Below are positions 41,826 through 50,183 of a DNA stretch of 64,000 nt, piece after piece. How positions within the stretch are numbered: the first letter of the stretch is position 1; each line of letters opens with the position of its first letter. This DNA comes from VRUE01 sp963732225 (GTDB taxonomy: Bacteria > Actinomycetota > Thermoleophilia > Solirubrobacterales > 70-9): contig CAVSYR010000002.1 of the NCBI GenBank assembly GCA_963732225.1, positions 372,001 through 436,000 of the forward strand, given 5' to 3'. The position numbers and the translations under genes are program-made. Below the pieces are notes generated by a model, which was not told the DNA's origin, did not search any database, and was given only the letters and a program-made list of their open reading frames with translations.

Positions 41826-42266
41826 ATGGCCTATCACTACGCCAGCAATCCCAACGAGGCGGAAGACATCGCCCAGGACGCACTGCTTCGCGCCTGGCGC
41901 CGGCGCTCGACCCTTCGCGACAGCGCCAGGCGCAAGGAGTGGCTGGGCACGATCGTCCGCAACGAGGCCTTCCGGCACCACTCACGGGTGCGTCCCGACC
42001 CGGTCGACACGGCCGAGGACTGGGAGGGCGCCGAGGACGAGCAGATCATCTCCACGGTCGAGCGCGCCGATCTGCACGCCGCGCTCAAGCGCCTCAGCGA
42101 GCGCGACCGCAAACTGATCGAGCTGCGCTACGAAGAGGACCTGACCCAGGAGGCGATCGCCCGCCGCCTCGGCGTCCCCGACGGCACCGTCAAGGTCCGC
42201 CTCCACCGCCTGCGCCATCGCTTGCGCAAAGAGATGGGCCGTCCGGCCGCTCGCGCCGCCTCTTAG
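41826..42266 (+). CDS. RNA polymerase sigma factor, ECF-like (sigma-70 family)
   Basis: 146 aa from ATG 41826. Region 2 (ASNPNEAEDIAQDALLRAWR) and region 4 (LSERDRKLIELRYEEDLTQEAIARRLGVPDGTVKVRLHR) are clear. The ATG start would cut off the first helix of region 2. The same frame is open back to 41736 and encodes sigma-like sequence (WEWDEAHRFCLRM) but offers no ATG, GTG or TTG, so a non-standard start such as ATT or ATC is likely. A TTCACC-16-TAGTAC promoter candidate is at 41711-41738. No anti-sigma gene is adjacent. Confidence 0.82.
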   Translation: MAYHYASNPNEAEDIAQDALLRAWRRRSTLRDSARRKEWLGTIVRNEAFRHHSRVRPDPVDTAEDWEGAEDEQIISTVERADLHAALKRLSERDRKLIELRYEEDLTQEAIARRLGVPDGTVKVRLHRLRHRLRKEMGRPAARAAS

Positions 42267-42269
42267 AGC

Positions 42270-42920
42270 TCAGCTCGTCGCGGCAACGCGGCGCATCTCC
42301 TCGGCCGCGGCGCGAGGGCCGATGTAGGGGACGAGCATCGCGAAGAGCAGGTCGGGCAGCATCGCCGGCAGCTGCGCCGCCCGCCCCGCCAGCAGCTCGT
42401 CGAAGATCAGCCCGGAGACGGCGCCAGCCGACATCAGCGAGATGTTGTCGGGCAGCTCGCGACCCTCGGAGAGCTCGCGGCCGCCCTCGAGGTACTGGGT
42501 GAAGCGGGCGACGGCGTCCCAGTGCAGCTGGCGCGCATCGGCACCGGCGGCAGCGACCTCGACCACGGCGGTGCGGGCCAGCTCGGGATCGAGGGCGAAG
42601 AGTTTGACGATCGTCGCCAGGCCGTTCTCGACCCGCTGCAGCCACGACTGGGCGCCGTCGCATTCGGCAACGACCACCGCGAATACCTGCTCGACCAGCA
42701 TTTCGTAGGAGGCGAGGAAGCACTCGTGCTTGTCGTCGAAGTGTTTGTAGAAGGTGGTGCGGGAGGTGCCCGCCTCCTCGATCACATCGGCGACCGAGGT
42801 CTCCTTGTAGCCCTTGCTGCCGACCACGCGGATCATGGCCGCCAAGATGAGGTCCCGCCGCGATTCGGATGCCATCAGCCCGTCCCAGGTAGGTTGAAAA
42901 CTCCGGAGTACCTTCATCAT
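42270..42920 (-). CDS. TetR-family regulator A (last of three in tandem)
   Basis: 216 aa; an ATG at 42875 is an alternative start. TetR HTH (AMIRVVGSKGYKETSVADVIEEAGTSRTTFYKHF) and a helical C-domain ending PDLLFAMLVPYIGPRAAAEEMRR, which matches the C-terminal block of the next TetR. It is 23 nt downstream of regulator B and convergent with the sigma factor gene. Confidence 0.88.
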   Translation of the reverse strand: MMKVLRSFQPTWDGLMASESRRDLILAAMIRVVGSKGYKETSVADVIEEAGTSRTTFYKHFDDKHECFLASYEMLVEQVFAVVVAECDGAQSWLQRVENGLATIVKLFALDPELARTAVVEVAAAGADARQLHWDAVARFTQYLEGGRELSEGRELPDNISLMSAGAVSGLIFDELLAGRAAQLPAMLPDLLFAMLVPYIGPRAAAEEMRRVAATS

Positions 42921-42943
42921 AGCGGCTCGGTGTACGTAAGCGT

Positions 42944-43618
42944 TTATCTAATTTCTCCGCCCACCTCCCTGGCAGCCGCAGCAGGACCGATATAGGGCAT
43001 CAGCGTCGCAAAAAGCACCTCTGAAAGCAAACTCGGCAGATACTCCGCGCGTCCCTCAATCACCTCGTCGGAGATCAGCCCGGCGACGGCGCCAATTGCC
43101 ATCCGTGAGGTGTTGGCCGGCAGGTTGCGCCCACCCGGCGCGAAGTCGCGCCCCTCGTCGAAGAACGGGGTGAGTCGCTGCAGCGCGGCGCGGTAGCGGC
43201 GCTGCGCGGCGGGGCCCGCCGCCCCGACTTCGACCAGGGCCATGCGGGCGATCGCCGGCTCCTCGGCGAGCGCCTCGAGCAGTGCCGCCAGCCCGGCACG
43301 GGCCCGGTCAGGCCAGCCCTCCTCGGCCTCGTACGCCACCGTTACCCGGCGCACCAGGGCGTCGATGACGCCGTCGTAGGCGGCGAGGAAACAGCCTTCC
43401 TTGTCATCGAACATGCCGTAGAAGGTCGTGCGCGAGATCCCCGCCTCGCGGGTGAGGTCGGCGACGGTGCTCGCCGCGTAGCCCTTCTCGGCGACGACCC
43501 GGATCGCCGCTTCCAGCAAGCGCTCGCGCTGCGAGCGCGCGATCACCTCGGGGGGGAGGCGGTGCCGTCCACGCGGCGGTCGCCAGCGCTCCCGTTTCTG
43601 CCCCCCGGCCGCAGCCAC
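42944..43618 (-). CDS. TetR-family regulator B (middle of three)
   Basis: 224 aa from GTG 43618, 4 nt after the stop of regulator C. HTH AIRVVAEKGYAASTVADLTREAGISRTTFYGMF and a C-terminal block LLSEVLFATLMPYIGPAAAAREV shared with regulator A. Probably the second gene of an operon of TetR paralogs. Confidence 0.87.
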   Translation of the reverse strand: MAAAGGQKRERWRPPRGRHRLPPEVIARSQRERLLEAAIRVVAEKGYAASTVADLTREAGISRTTFYGMFDDKEGCFLAAYDGVIDALVRRVTVAYEAEEGWPDRARAGLAALLEALAEEPAIARMALVEVGAAGPAAQRRYRAALQRLTPFFDEGRDFAPGGRNLPANTSRMAIGAVAGLISDEVIEGRAEYLPSLLSEVLFATLMPYIGPAAAAREVGGEIR

Positions 43619-43622
43619 GTGT

Positions 43623-44381
43623 TCAGCCGTCGGCGGGAACTGCGGTCCGCTCGGCCTCGCGCGATTGCCGCAGCGCCTCCTCCTGGCCAAGGTAGGGAAC
43701 CGTGGTGATGTAGACGACGTCGGGGAGCAGCTCGCGCAGGCGAGCCGTGTTGCCGGCGAGGATCTGGCCGACGATCAGCGACTCCGCCGCCGAGAGCGCG
43801 GCGCGGCCGGCGCTCGAGGGGATCGCCGCTTCCTCGACCGGATCGTCGCGGCCGCGTTCGAGCAGCGATTGCAGGACGCGCTTGCCGGAGGCGTAGAGCT
43901 CGAAGGCGCGGTCGCCCGAGGAGGGCGCCTCGACCAGGGCCATGCGGGCGAAGCTGGGTCGGCTGGCGAGCAGGTCGAGGAAGGCGGCGGCGGCGTCGCG
44001 GACCATCGTCGCCCAGGGCTTGTCGGGCGAGTAGACGGCGACGATGCGGCCCATCGCGTCGGCCAGGGCTACCTCCATCGAGGCGTGAAAGCAGTCCTCC
44101 TTGTCCTTGAAGAGCTCGTAGAAGGTGGCGCGGGAGACGCCGGCGCCCTCGCAGACGTCGGCGATCGTGGTCGCGCCGTAGCCTTTCTTGGCGCAGCTGC
44201 GGGCCATCGCGTTGAGCAGTCGTTCGCGCTGGGAGTGCTCGACCAGCGGCTCGTTGAGATCGTCGATCCCGGCCGGCAGCTGCTCCTGCTCGATCACCGC
44301 GCCTAGGTCCTCGATTGGCTCTGGAGCTGAGTTTGCGGGGTTTGAAGAGGTGGGGGCCACGTCGATCTCGCGGGTAGACAA
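43623..44381 (-). CDS. TetR-family regulator C (first of three)
   Basis: 252 aa from TTG 44381; GTG 44360 is an alternative start. A 45-residue acidic leader precedes the HTH (NAMARSCAKKGYGATTIADVCEGAGVSRATFYELF). The C-terminal LLPDVVYITTVPYLGQEEALRQ matches the other two. It heads the operon, divergent from the peptidase E pair across a 196-nt gap with repeated palindromes. Confidence 0.85.
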   Translation of the reverse strand: MSTREIDVAPTSSNPANSAPEPIEDLGAVIEQEQLPAGIDDLNEPLVEHSQRERLLNAMARSCAKKGYGATTIADVCEGAGVSRATFYELFKDKEDCFHASMEVALADAMGRIVAVYSPDKPWATMVRDAAAAFLDLLASRPSFARMALVEAPSSGDRAFELYASGKRVLQSLLERGRDDPVEEAAIPSSAGRAALSAAESLIVGQILAGNTARLRELLPDVVYITTVPYLGQEEALRQSREAERTAVPADG

Positions 44382-44385
44382 CCGT

Positions 44386-44397
44386 GTTTAGGTAAAC
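44386..44397. promoter_or_regulatory. GTTTA-GG-TAAAC palindrome upstream of the TetR trio
   Basis: A perfect 5-bp-arm palindrome 5 nt upstream of the first TetR start. Its place fits an autoregulatory TetR operator. Confidence 0.45.
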
Positions 44398-44402
44398 GCG
44401 AT

Positions 44403-44542
44403 TGTACACCCAGAAGGCGCTCTGTGGACGTTCCGGTACCGATTTAACAAAGCCGGAAACCGCTGGGAACGCGGGCGGAATCCGCAGGTCGCCGACTGTA
44501 CAAGCGGCGAGCGCGACGGGGCGAACTTCAGACCCCTGTACA
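44403..44542. repeat. Three TGTACA palindromes in the TetR/peptidase E gap
   Basis: TGTACA occurs at 44403-44408, 44497-44502 and 44537-44542. The last two share the longer string CTGTACAAGCG and are exactly 40 bp apart in the same direction. Candidate binding sites for one of the TetR proteins, or promoter elements for the two divergent units. Confidence 0.45.
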
Positions 44543-44577
44543 AGCGAATTTTGGCCGCGCGGGAGGACCATTTAGGC

Positions 44578-45351
44578 ATGGAGACCGCGCTTCGTCAGAT
44601 CGTCGCTTTTGGGGGTGGGGGGTTCTCGATGGAGTCGGGGAATCCCCTGCTCGACGAGTATGTGCTTGGTCTCTGCCGCAGCGAGCGGCCGAAGGTCTGC
44701 TTCATGCCCTCGGCCAGCGGCGACGCCGACCACTACGTCGTTCGCTTCTACCGCGCCTTCCCCGCCGATCGCTGCGAGGCCAGCCACATCTCGCTCTTCC
44801 GCCGCGAGCAGGGGCCCGAGGACCTGCGCGCCCACCTGCTCTCTCAGGACCTGATCTACGTCGGCGGCGGCAGTGTGATCAGCCTGCTCGGCGTCTGGCG
44901 AGCGCACGGGATCGATCGGATCCTGCGCGAAGCCTGGGAAGCCGGCGTCGTCCTCTGCGGCCTCTCCGCCGGCTCGCTTTGCTGGTTCGACGAAGCGGTC
45001 ACCGGCTTCCACGGCGCCCCGCAGAGGGTCGAGGGCCTGGGGCTGCTGCCGTTCAGCAACTGCGTCCACTACGAGCCGACCTCCGAACGGCGGCTCGCCT
45101 ACCACGAGATGTTGCGCGAGGGGATGCGCCCGGGCTACGCCGCCGAGGACAGTGCCGGCCTGCACTTCATCGGTTGCGAGCTCAACCGGGTGGTCGCCTC
45201 GCGGCCGGCGGCGCGCGGCTACCGGCTCGACGCGGTTGGCGAACGGGTTGTCGAGATGCGCCTCGCGACCACCTACCTCGGCGACGCCCCGCCGGTCACC
45301 CGCCTGCCCGGCGTGACCTCATCGACGCTCTCGGCCACCTCGGCGGCCTAG
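44578..45351 (+). CDS. Peptidase E (S51) family protein, paralog 1
   Basis: 257 aa from ATG 44578, with GGGAGGA about 10 nt upstream. S51 motifs are KVCFMPSASGDADHY, DLIYVGGGSVISLLGVW and the nucleophile GLSAGSLCWF (Ser130). The class I glutamine-amidotransferase-like fold of dipeptidase E cleaves Asp-X dipeptides; cyanophycinases belong to the same family. A paralog follows 6 nt after its stop. Confidence 0.85.
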   Translation: METALRQIVAFGGGGFSMESGNPLLDEYVLGLCRSERPKVCFMPSASGDADHYVVRFYRAFPADRCEASHISLFRREQGPEDLRAHLLSQDLIYVGGGSVISLLGVWRAHGIDRILREAWEAGVVLCGLSAGSLCWFDEAVTGFHGAPQRVEGLGLLPFSNCVHYEPTSERRLAYHEMLREGMRPGYAAEDSAGLHFIGCELNRVVASRPAARGYRLDAVGERVVEMRLATTYLGDAPPVTRLPGVTSSTLSATSAA

Positions 45352-45357
45352 TCGTCG

Positions 45358-46149
45358 ATGGTCTCCCGCATCCTCACCCTCGGTGGTCACGACTTCACCT
45401 CGCGCCCGCCCGACCGGGCGGTCAGCGAGCTGATGCTGCGGCTTGCGACCGAGCGCGCCGGCAAGCGGCCGAAGATCTGCATCCTGCCGACTGCCAGCGG
45501 CGATACCTCCGAGCAGATCGGCCGCTTCTACGCCGCCTTCGGCGAGCGTCCCTGCGATCCCTCCGACCTCTCGCTCTTTCGCCTCGGCCGGCGGCCGATG
45601 GCGCTGCGCGACCACCTGCTCGACCAGGACCTGATCTACGTCGGCGGCGGCAGCATGGTCAACCTGCTGGCGGTCTGGGAGGCGCACGACCTCAGCGCCA
45701 TCCTCAGCCTCGCCTGGCGCCAGGGCATCGTCCTCGCCGGCCAGAGCGCCGGGGCGATGTGCTGGTTTGAGTCCGGCATCACCAAGTCCTCGGGCAAGCC
45801 CGAGATCGAGGCCGGCCTCGGCCTGCTGCACGGCAGCCTCTGCGTCCACTACAACAACGAGCCCGAGCGCCGCGCCGCCTACCTCGAGGCGGTCAGCAAC
45901 GGCATGCCCAGTGGCTACGGCCTCGATGACTACGCCGGTCTGCTCTGGGAAGGCGAGGGCCCACCGTCCGCGGTGACGGCCCGCCGTGGCGCCCGTGCCT
46001 ACCGCGTCAGCTCGAGCGACACCGGCGTGGTCGAGTCGCCTTTGCCCGCCCGCTTTCTCCCCGCCCCGGCGCCAGCCGCCCTGCGCGAGGACATCGCCGA
46101 GTTCCGCCGGATCAAATCGATGCGCAAACGAGCCGGCTGGTTGGGGTAG
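45358..46149 (+). CDS. Peptidase E (S51) family protein, paralog 2
   Basis: 263 aa. Same motifs as the preceding gene: KICILPTASGDTSEQ, DLIYVGGGSMVNLLAVWEAH and nucleophile GQSAGAMCWF with Ser130. The matching Ser position in both supports a tandem duplication. Cytoplasmic. Confidence 0.85.
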   Translation: MVSRILTLGGHDFTSRPPDRAVSELMLRLATERAGKRPKICILPTASGDTSEQIGRFYAAFGERPCDPSDLSLFRLGRRPMALRDHLLDQDLIYVGGGSMVNLLAVWEAHDLSAILSLAWRQGIVLAGQSAGAMCWFESGITKSSGKPEIEAGLGLLHGSLCVHYNNEPERRAAYLEAVSNGMPSGYGLDDYAGLLWEGEGPPSAVTARRGARAYRVSSSDTGVVESPLPARFLPAPAPAALREDIAEFRRIKSMRKRAGWLG

Positions 46150-46317
46150 CTTTCCGAAGTAATCCGTACCAGCAGATCAAATTGCGTTCTCGTCCTCGCC
46201 GTTGTCGCAGTCGCCCTCGCCGGCTGCGGGGGTGAGCAGGAAGAAGAACCGGTTACCCCGCCGGTTGCCAACCCCGCCCGCGCCAAAAGTCTGGCCAACG
46301 ACTACGAGCCGGACCTG

Positions 46318-47985
46318 ATGCTGGAAAAGCACGACGAGTTTTGGCCGGTTGCGGTTCGCACCATCGACCTGCTGCGCGCGGGCGCCACGCGCACCTGCCT
46401 CGCCGATGAAGCGGGGGCGTCGTGCAGGCCGGTCCATATCCGCGAACTTCCCTGGGCCTCCGGCTCGGACCTCGCCTACCTCGACTATCCAGCCAACAGC
46501 GGCGATCCCAACAACGAGCGCGAAGGGGTCGCCGCGGCGCTGAAGAGCGGCGCCCCCGGCACCAAAGCGCGCATGTACTACTACGTCACCGGCCGCGACC
46601 CGGACCGCCCGGTGACCCTCCAGTACTGGTTCTACTACCCGTTCAACTACCTGGAAGCGCACTCGCCTTTTGGCCTAGCGTCCCTCAACACCGACATGCA
46701 CGAGGGTGACATCGAGGGCATGTCGATGCTGCTCTCGGCCAGGAAGCGGCAGCCGGTCTACGTCTGGATGCCGCGGCATCGCGACGAGGGCGAGCGCTTC
46801 ACCTGGAATGAGGGCGCCCTGCAGCGCCACGGCTCGCACCCGGTCGGCTATGCCGCAAAAGGAAGCCATGCCACCTACGAAGCGTGTGGGCGCAAGTACC
46901 GCAGCGCGAACGTCGATGGGCACAACATCAACATCCCCGACGACAATTTCTCCTGTAGCCCGGGTTCCGGTTACGAACTGAAGAGCGCGACAACGCCGGC
47001 GCTCGACCTCGCCCGCACCTGGTGGGCGTGCTGGCCTGGACATCTCGGCTACGCGCCACACCACTCGTTCCCGCTGAGCGAAATCTACGCGGACGGTCCC
47101 ACCTCGCCGCTCTACCAGCAGAAGTTCGACCTACGCAATCCGCAACCCTGCGCCGCTGTCGGCGCGCCGACAGCGCCCGAACCCGGTCGCGAACTTCTCC
47201 CCGACCCCGAAACCGCGAGCGCGCTTGACCAAGCGGGCGGTCGCCTCAACGAACTCTTCCGCAGCTGCGATGACTGGTGGCAGCGCCCGCCAGAAGGCAG
47301 CTACATGGTCGCTTGCGACCAGGCGACGCTGGAATCTTTCTTCGAATCAGGCCTCGAAGACGCCGGTGATCAGAACCTGCGAATCGAGGGCAGCCCGGCA
47401 CCGCACGGACCAATGGTCCCGGCCGTGTTCGCTGCCCCAACTCCGCCGCAGGGTGCGCCGCAGGGAGTCGACCGGGCGACGATTCGCAGCGACCGGATTG
47501 CGCACCCTCAGGTCTTCGTCGCGATTCGCGACGAAGACAAGTTGAGGGTCGCCAGGTTTCCTGAATTCACCCTGCGTCCCGGTCAGGAATTGCGCTTGCG
47601 GCGCGACAACAACTCGCTCTGGCGGCTCGTCGATATCTCCGCTGGAGGAAGGACCGTGGCCGAAGCCGGCGTCCACGAAACCGGAGCGGCAACGTCGCCA
47701 CAGAAACCGGTGATCGAAAGCGCCAAGCGCAACGGCGACTCGATCGTGCTGCGCTTCAGCGGCGGCGAAAACCCGGAAACGAGCCTGGTCGCCTACGCCG
47801 GCACGAGCCGGCCGGACCTGCTCGAAGGAGGGCACTCGGTCGGCACCGTCTCCGGCCATCCAGGCGGCAGCTACGAAATGACCATCCCCGATCGCGAACA
47901 CGCGGTCCGCCAGCTCCGCGTGATCGCCTTCAACGAAGGCGCCCTGGCGGCGAGCGCGCTCGCCGCCGTCACCGCAGGGGACTAG
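46318..47985 (+). CDS. Secreted Vps62-like lipoprotein
   Basis: 555 aa from the first canonical start. The true N-terminus lies upstream: the same frame is open back to 46150 and encodes a lipoprotein signal (VLVLAVVAVALAGC with lipobox LAGC) but has no ATG, GTG or TTG; an ATC at 46162 is the likeliest start. The domain shows the Vps62/DUF946 pattern: YYPFNY, DMHEGDIEGMSMLL and KGSHATYEACG. The C-terminal 180 residues are beta-rich. Stop overlaps the ferritin stop (CTAG). Function unknown. Confidence 0.72.
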   Translation: MLEKHDEFWPVAVRTIDLLRAGATRTCLADEAGASCRPVHIRELPWASGSDLAYLDYPANSGDPNNEREGVAAALKSGAPGTKARMYYYVTGRDPDRPVTLQYWFYYPFNYLEAHSPFGLASLNTDMHEGDIEGMSMLLSARKRQPVYVWMPRHRDEGERFTWNEGALQRHGSHPVGYAAKGSHATYEACGRKYRSANVDGHNINIPDDNFSCSPGSGYELKSATTPALDLARTWWACWPGHLGYAPHHSFPLSEIYADGPTSPLYQQKFDLRNPQPCAAVGAPTAPEPGRELLPDPETASALDQAGGRLNELFRSCDDWWQRPPEGSYMVACDQATLESFFESGLEDAGDQNLRIEGSPAPHGPMVPAVFAAPTPPQGAPQGVDRATIRSDRIAHPQVFVAIRDEDKLRVARFPEFTLRPGQELRLRRDNNSLWRLVDISAGGRTVAEAGVHETGAATSPQKPVIESAKRNGDSIVLRFSGGENPETSLVAYAGTSRPDLLEGGHSVGTVSGHPGGSYEMTIPDREHAVRQLRVIAFNEGALAASALAAVTAGD

Positions 47986-48515
47986 CCGGCGCCGCCCGCC
48001 ATCGGCGGCGCGGTCGGGTCCGAGCTCTCCTCGCCGAGGCTCTCGCGGGCGATGTAGTCCTCGGCCAGCAGCAGGTTCTCACTCGAGCGCTCGACCACGT
48101 TGAGCAGGTCGCCCATCAACGCGACCTCCTCGACCTGCTCCTTGACGAACCACTGCAGGAACTGCTCGGCCCGGTAGTCCTTGAGCTCCCGGGCCAGCTC
48201 GAAGAGGGCGAAGATCTCATCGCTGACCCGCTTCTCCTGCTCCAAAGCTGCTTTCACCGGGGTGACGCCGTCGGAGAAGCTCGTCTCCTGCGACTTGATG
48301 TCAGGGATGTGCACCTCCTCGCCGACGTCGAGCAGGTACTGCACCATCATCATCGCGTGCTCGCGCTCCTCCAGCGCCTGCCGGTAGAAGAAGGCCGCCA
48401 GCCGAGGGAGCGTTTCCACGTCGTAGTACACGGCGCAGCCCACGTACTGCTGTGAAGCCGCGAACTCGTTCGCGATCTGCTCATTCAGCGCGTCAGCAAA
48501 GCTTTTCTCGGCCAT
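47982..48515 (-). CDS. Ferritin
   Basis: 177 aa from ATG 48515, with AAGGAGAAG just upstream. Ferroxidase-centre pattern: NEQIANEFAASQQYVG (Glu), YRQALEEREHAMMMVQYLLD (E-x2-H) and FLQWFVKEQVEEVALMGDLL (Glu). It stores iron as ferrihydrite in a 24-mer. An acidic tail follows. The length suits bacterial non-haem ferritin. Confidence 0.93.
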   Translation of the reverse strand: MAEKSFADALNEQIANEFAASQQYVGCAVYYDVETLPRLAAFFYRQALEEREHAMMMVQYLLDVGEEVHIPDIKSQETSFSDGVTPVKAALEQEKRVSDEIFALFELARELKDYRAEQFLQWFVKEQVEEVALMGDLLNVVERSSENLLLAEDYIARESLGEESSDPTAPPMAGGAG

Positions 48516-48590
48516 CTCTTCTCCTTGCTCGGCGGGGGCGGGTTGCCGCAACGTAGCCGAAACTGGAGATTCGGCCGGCCGAAGCCGGGA

Positions 48591-48974
48591 TCAGGTGGAC
48601 CTAAGGGCTCGCCAATCCTTGAACTGACGCCAGAGGCTCGCGAACCATATGCCGAGCCCGAGCAGCAGCGCGAACCAGATGATGTGGAAGATGCCGGGCG
48701 GCGAGGTCAGTGGTGAGACGCCGTCTGGCCCTCGCTTGCCGGTCGACTGCAGATATCCGAGCGAGGCAATTGGCGCGAGCAGGGAGAGCAGCACCCAAGG
48801 GCGGGCGACGAGAAAGCCGGTGAGGATCGCCAGCAGCGTCAGCGCTATCGCGACAAGCGGGCCGTGCCATATCTCGTGAAACGAGCTCGATCGTTCGTAA
48901 GACCATTCAACGAGATAGAGCCACGCACCCAACAACAGCCCGAACGCGGTGGTTATCGCGACGCGCCACTTCAT
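48591..48974 (-). CDS. Small membrane protein, hypothetical
   Basis: 127 aa with three or four hydrophobic segments (AITTAFGLLLGAWLYLV, LVAIALTLLAILTGFLV, WVLLSLLAPIASLGYL, IIWFALLLGLGIWFASLW). No family recognised. Alone on the minus strand between ferritin and the enolase-like gene. Confidence 0.6.
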   Translation of the reverse strand: MKWRVAITTAFGLLLGAWLYLVEWSYERSSSFHEIWHGPLVAIALTLLAILTGFLVARPWVLLSLLAPIASLGYLQSTGKRGPDGVSPLTSPPGIFHIIWFALLLGLGIWFASLWRQFKDWRALRST

Positions 48975-49013
48975 CGCTGAAGTTAACCCGCGATGGCGAG
49001 ATGGTTGCTGGAG

Positions 49014-50075
49014 TCAGTCTTCCCAGCGGAAGCCGGTCGCCGAGAGACGGGGTTCGAGCGGGCTGGTCGGCAGCCCCGGCGGTGGCTCGGCTTCGTTGTA
49101 AGGCCGCGGCGCCGTGTCGTTGGGTGTGTCGGGGTGAAAGAGCGAGGCGAGGACCTGGATCTGGCCGCGGCCGACGCCGAGCTCCCACTGGCCGCCGCCG
49201 TAGGCGCCGATGCCGTGCTCGGCGCAGTAGTCGTAGGTGGCACAGAGCGCCTGCAGGCCGCCGACGCGCGAGGGCTTGATATTGACCATCTTCGGCGCCC
49301 AGGGCAGCGCCTCGATGTCGGCGATCGAGTGGATCGGGGCGTCCCAGGTGAGGCGGTCGCGGACCGGCTCGAGAATCGGCCGGGTCTCGTCGTTGACGTC
49401 GGGGTCCTCGAGCCAGGCGTCGGGGAAGGCCTCGATCAGCTTGGCGTAGAGCTCGGGGTCGGTCTCGACGTCGACGACGGTTCCTTTGTACTGGCCCTTG
49501 AGGTCGAGCGAGTCGACCGCGCCGGTCTCGACCAGCGCGGCGATCAGCTCGTCGGTCCAGTCGTTGGTCGGGTCGAGCTTGAAGCGCAGGGTGGGGTAGC
49601 GGTCGAGCTTGGCCCGCAGGGTGTCGATCGTCGAGGGCTTGTCCTCGCCTGGTGAGAGGCGCATCGAGGCGACGAAGTTGACCGGCTCTGGCTCACGGCC
49701 GACGACCTCGGCGAGGCCCTTGCCCGCCTGGCGCAGCGCCAGGTCGAGGGCCGCCGACTCGAAGGCCCAGCGGCGGTAGAGCCGCGAGACATCGCGCTGG
49801 GGCTCCGTGGGAAAGGTGTCCAACTCACCGACCATCTCGCAGAACTCGCCCAAGGTCGAGAAGCCGGTGAGGTCGAGGCTCGGGCCAGCGTCCTGGAAGG
49901 CGATGTGGTCGACCGGGTCATAGGTGACGTCCTCGCCGAGCCCATCCTCTCCGCCTCCCCACAAGTGAATGACCGTGCTTAGGCGTTCGAAACCCGGGAT
50001 CTGGAACTCCAGGGGCTGGAGCTCGTAGCCCTCGATCTCCAGGGGCAGGTCGGCGAGGGCATCGAAGGTGGCCAT
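49014..50075 (-). CDS. Enolase-superfamily protein (mandelate racemase/muconate lactonizing-like)
   Basis: 353 aa from ATG 50075. The superfamily barrel is seen in LRFKLDPTNDW, WLEDPDVNDE, HSIADIEALPW, VNIKPSRVGGLQAL and GIGAYGGGQWELGVGRGQIQ. These provide the metal Asp/Glu/Asp set and a C-terminal acid/base region. These enzymes abstract a proton next to a carboxylate. Substrate not readable. It is divergent from the FAD oxidoreductase across a long inverted repeat. Confidence 0.78.
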   Translation of the reverse strand: MATFDALADLPLEIEGYELQPLEFQIPGFERLSTVIHLWGGGEDGLGEDVTYDPVDHIAFQDAGPSLDLTGFSTLGEFCEMVGELDTFPTEPQRDVSRLYRRWAFESAALDLALRQAGKGLAEVVGREPEPVNFVASMRLSPGEDKPSTIDTLRAKLDRYPTLRFKLDPTNDWTDELIAALVETGAVDSLDLKGQYKGTVVDVETDPELYAKLIEAFPDAWLEDPDVNDETRPILEPVRDRLTWDAPIHSIADIEALPWAPKMVNIKPSRVGGLQALCATYDYCAEHGIGAYGGGQWELGVGRGQIQVLASLFHPDTPNDTAPRPYNEAEPPPGLPTSPLEPRLSATGFRWED

Positions 50076-50089
50076 GGCGGGAGTGTATG

Positions 50090-50167
50090 AGGGAGTGCGG
50101 GTGGGGTCTCCAAAACGCGCGGCAGGAGCCGCGCTTGAGTGTTTTGGAGACCCCACCCGCACTCCCT
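50090..50167. repeat. 27-bp perfect inverted repeat with nested hairpin
   Basis: Arms 50090-50116 and 50141-50167 are perfect reverse complements (agggagtgcgggtggggtct... on both strands). Inside them GCGCGGC-AGGA-GCCGCGC (50117-50134) forms a second 7-bp hairpin. The element fills most of the gap between two divergent genes. Confidence 0.9.
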
Positions 50168-50183
50168 GACAGACTCGGACCCT

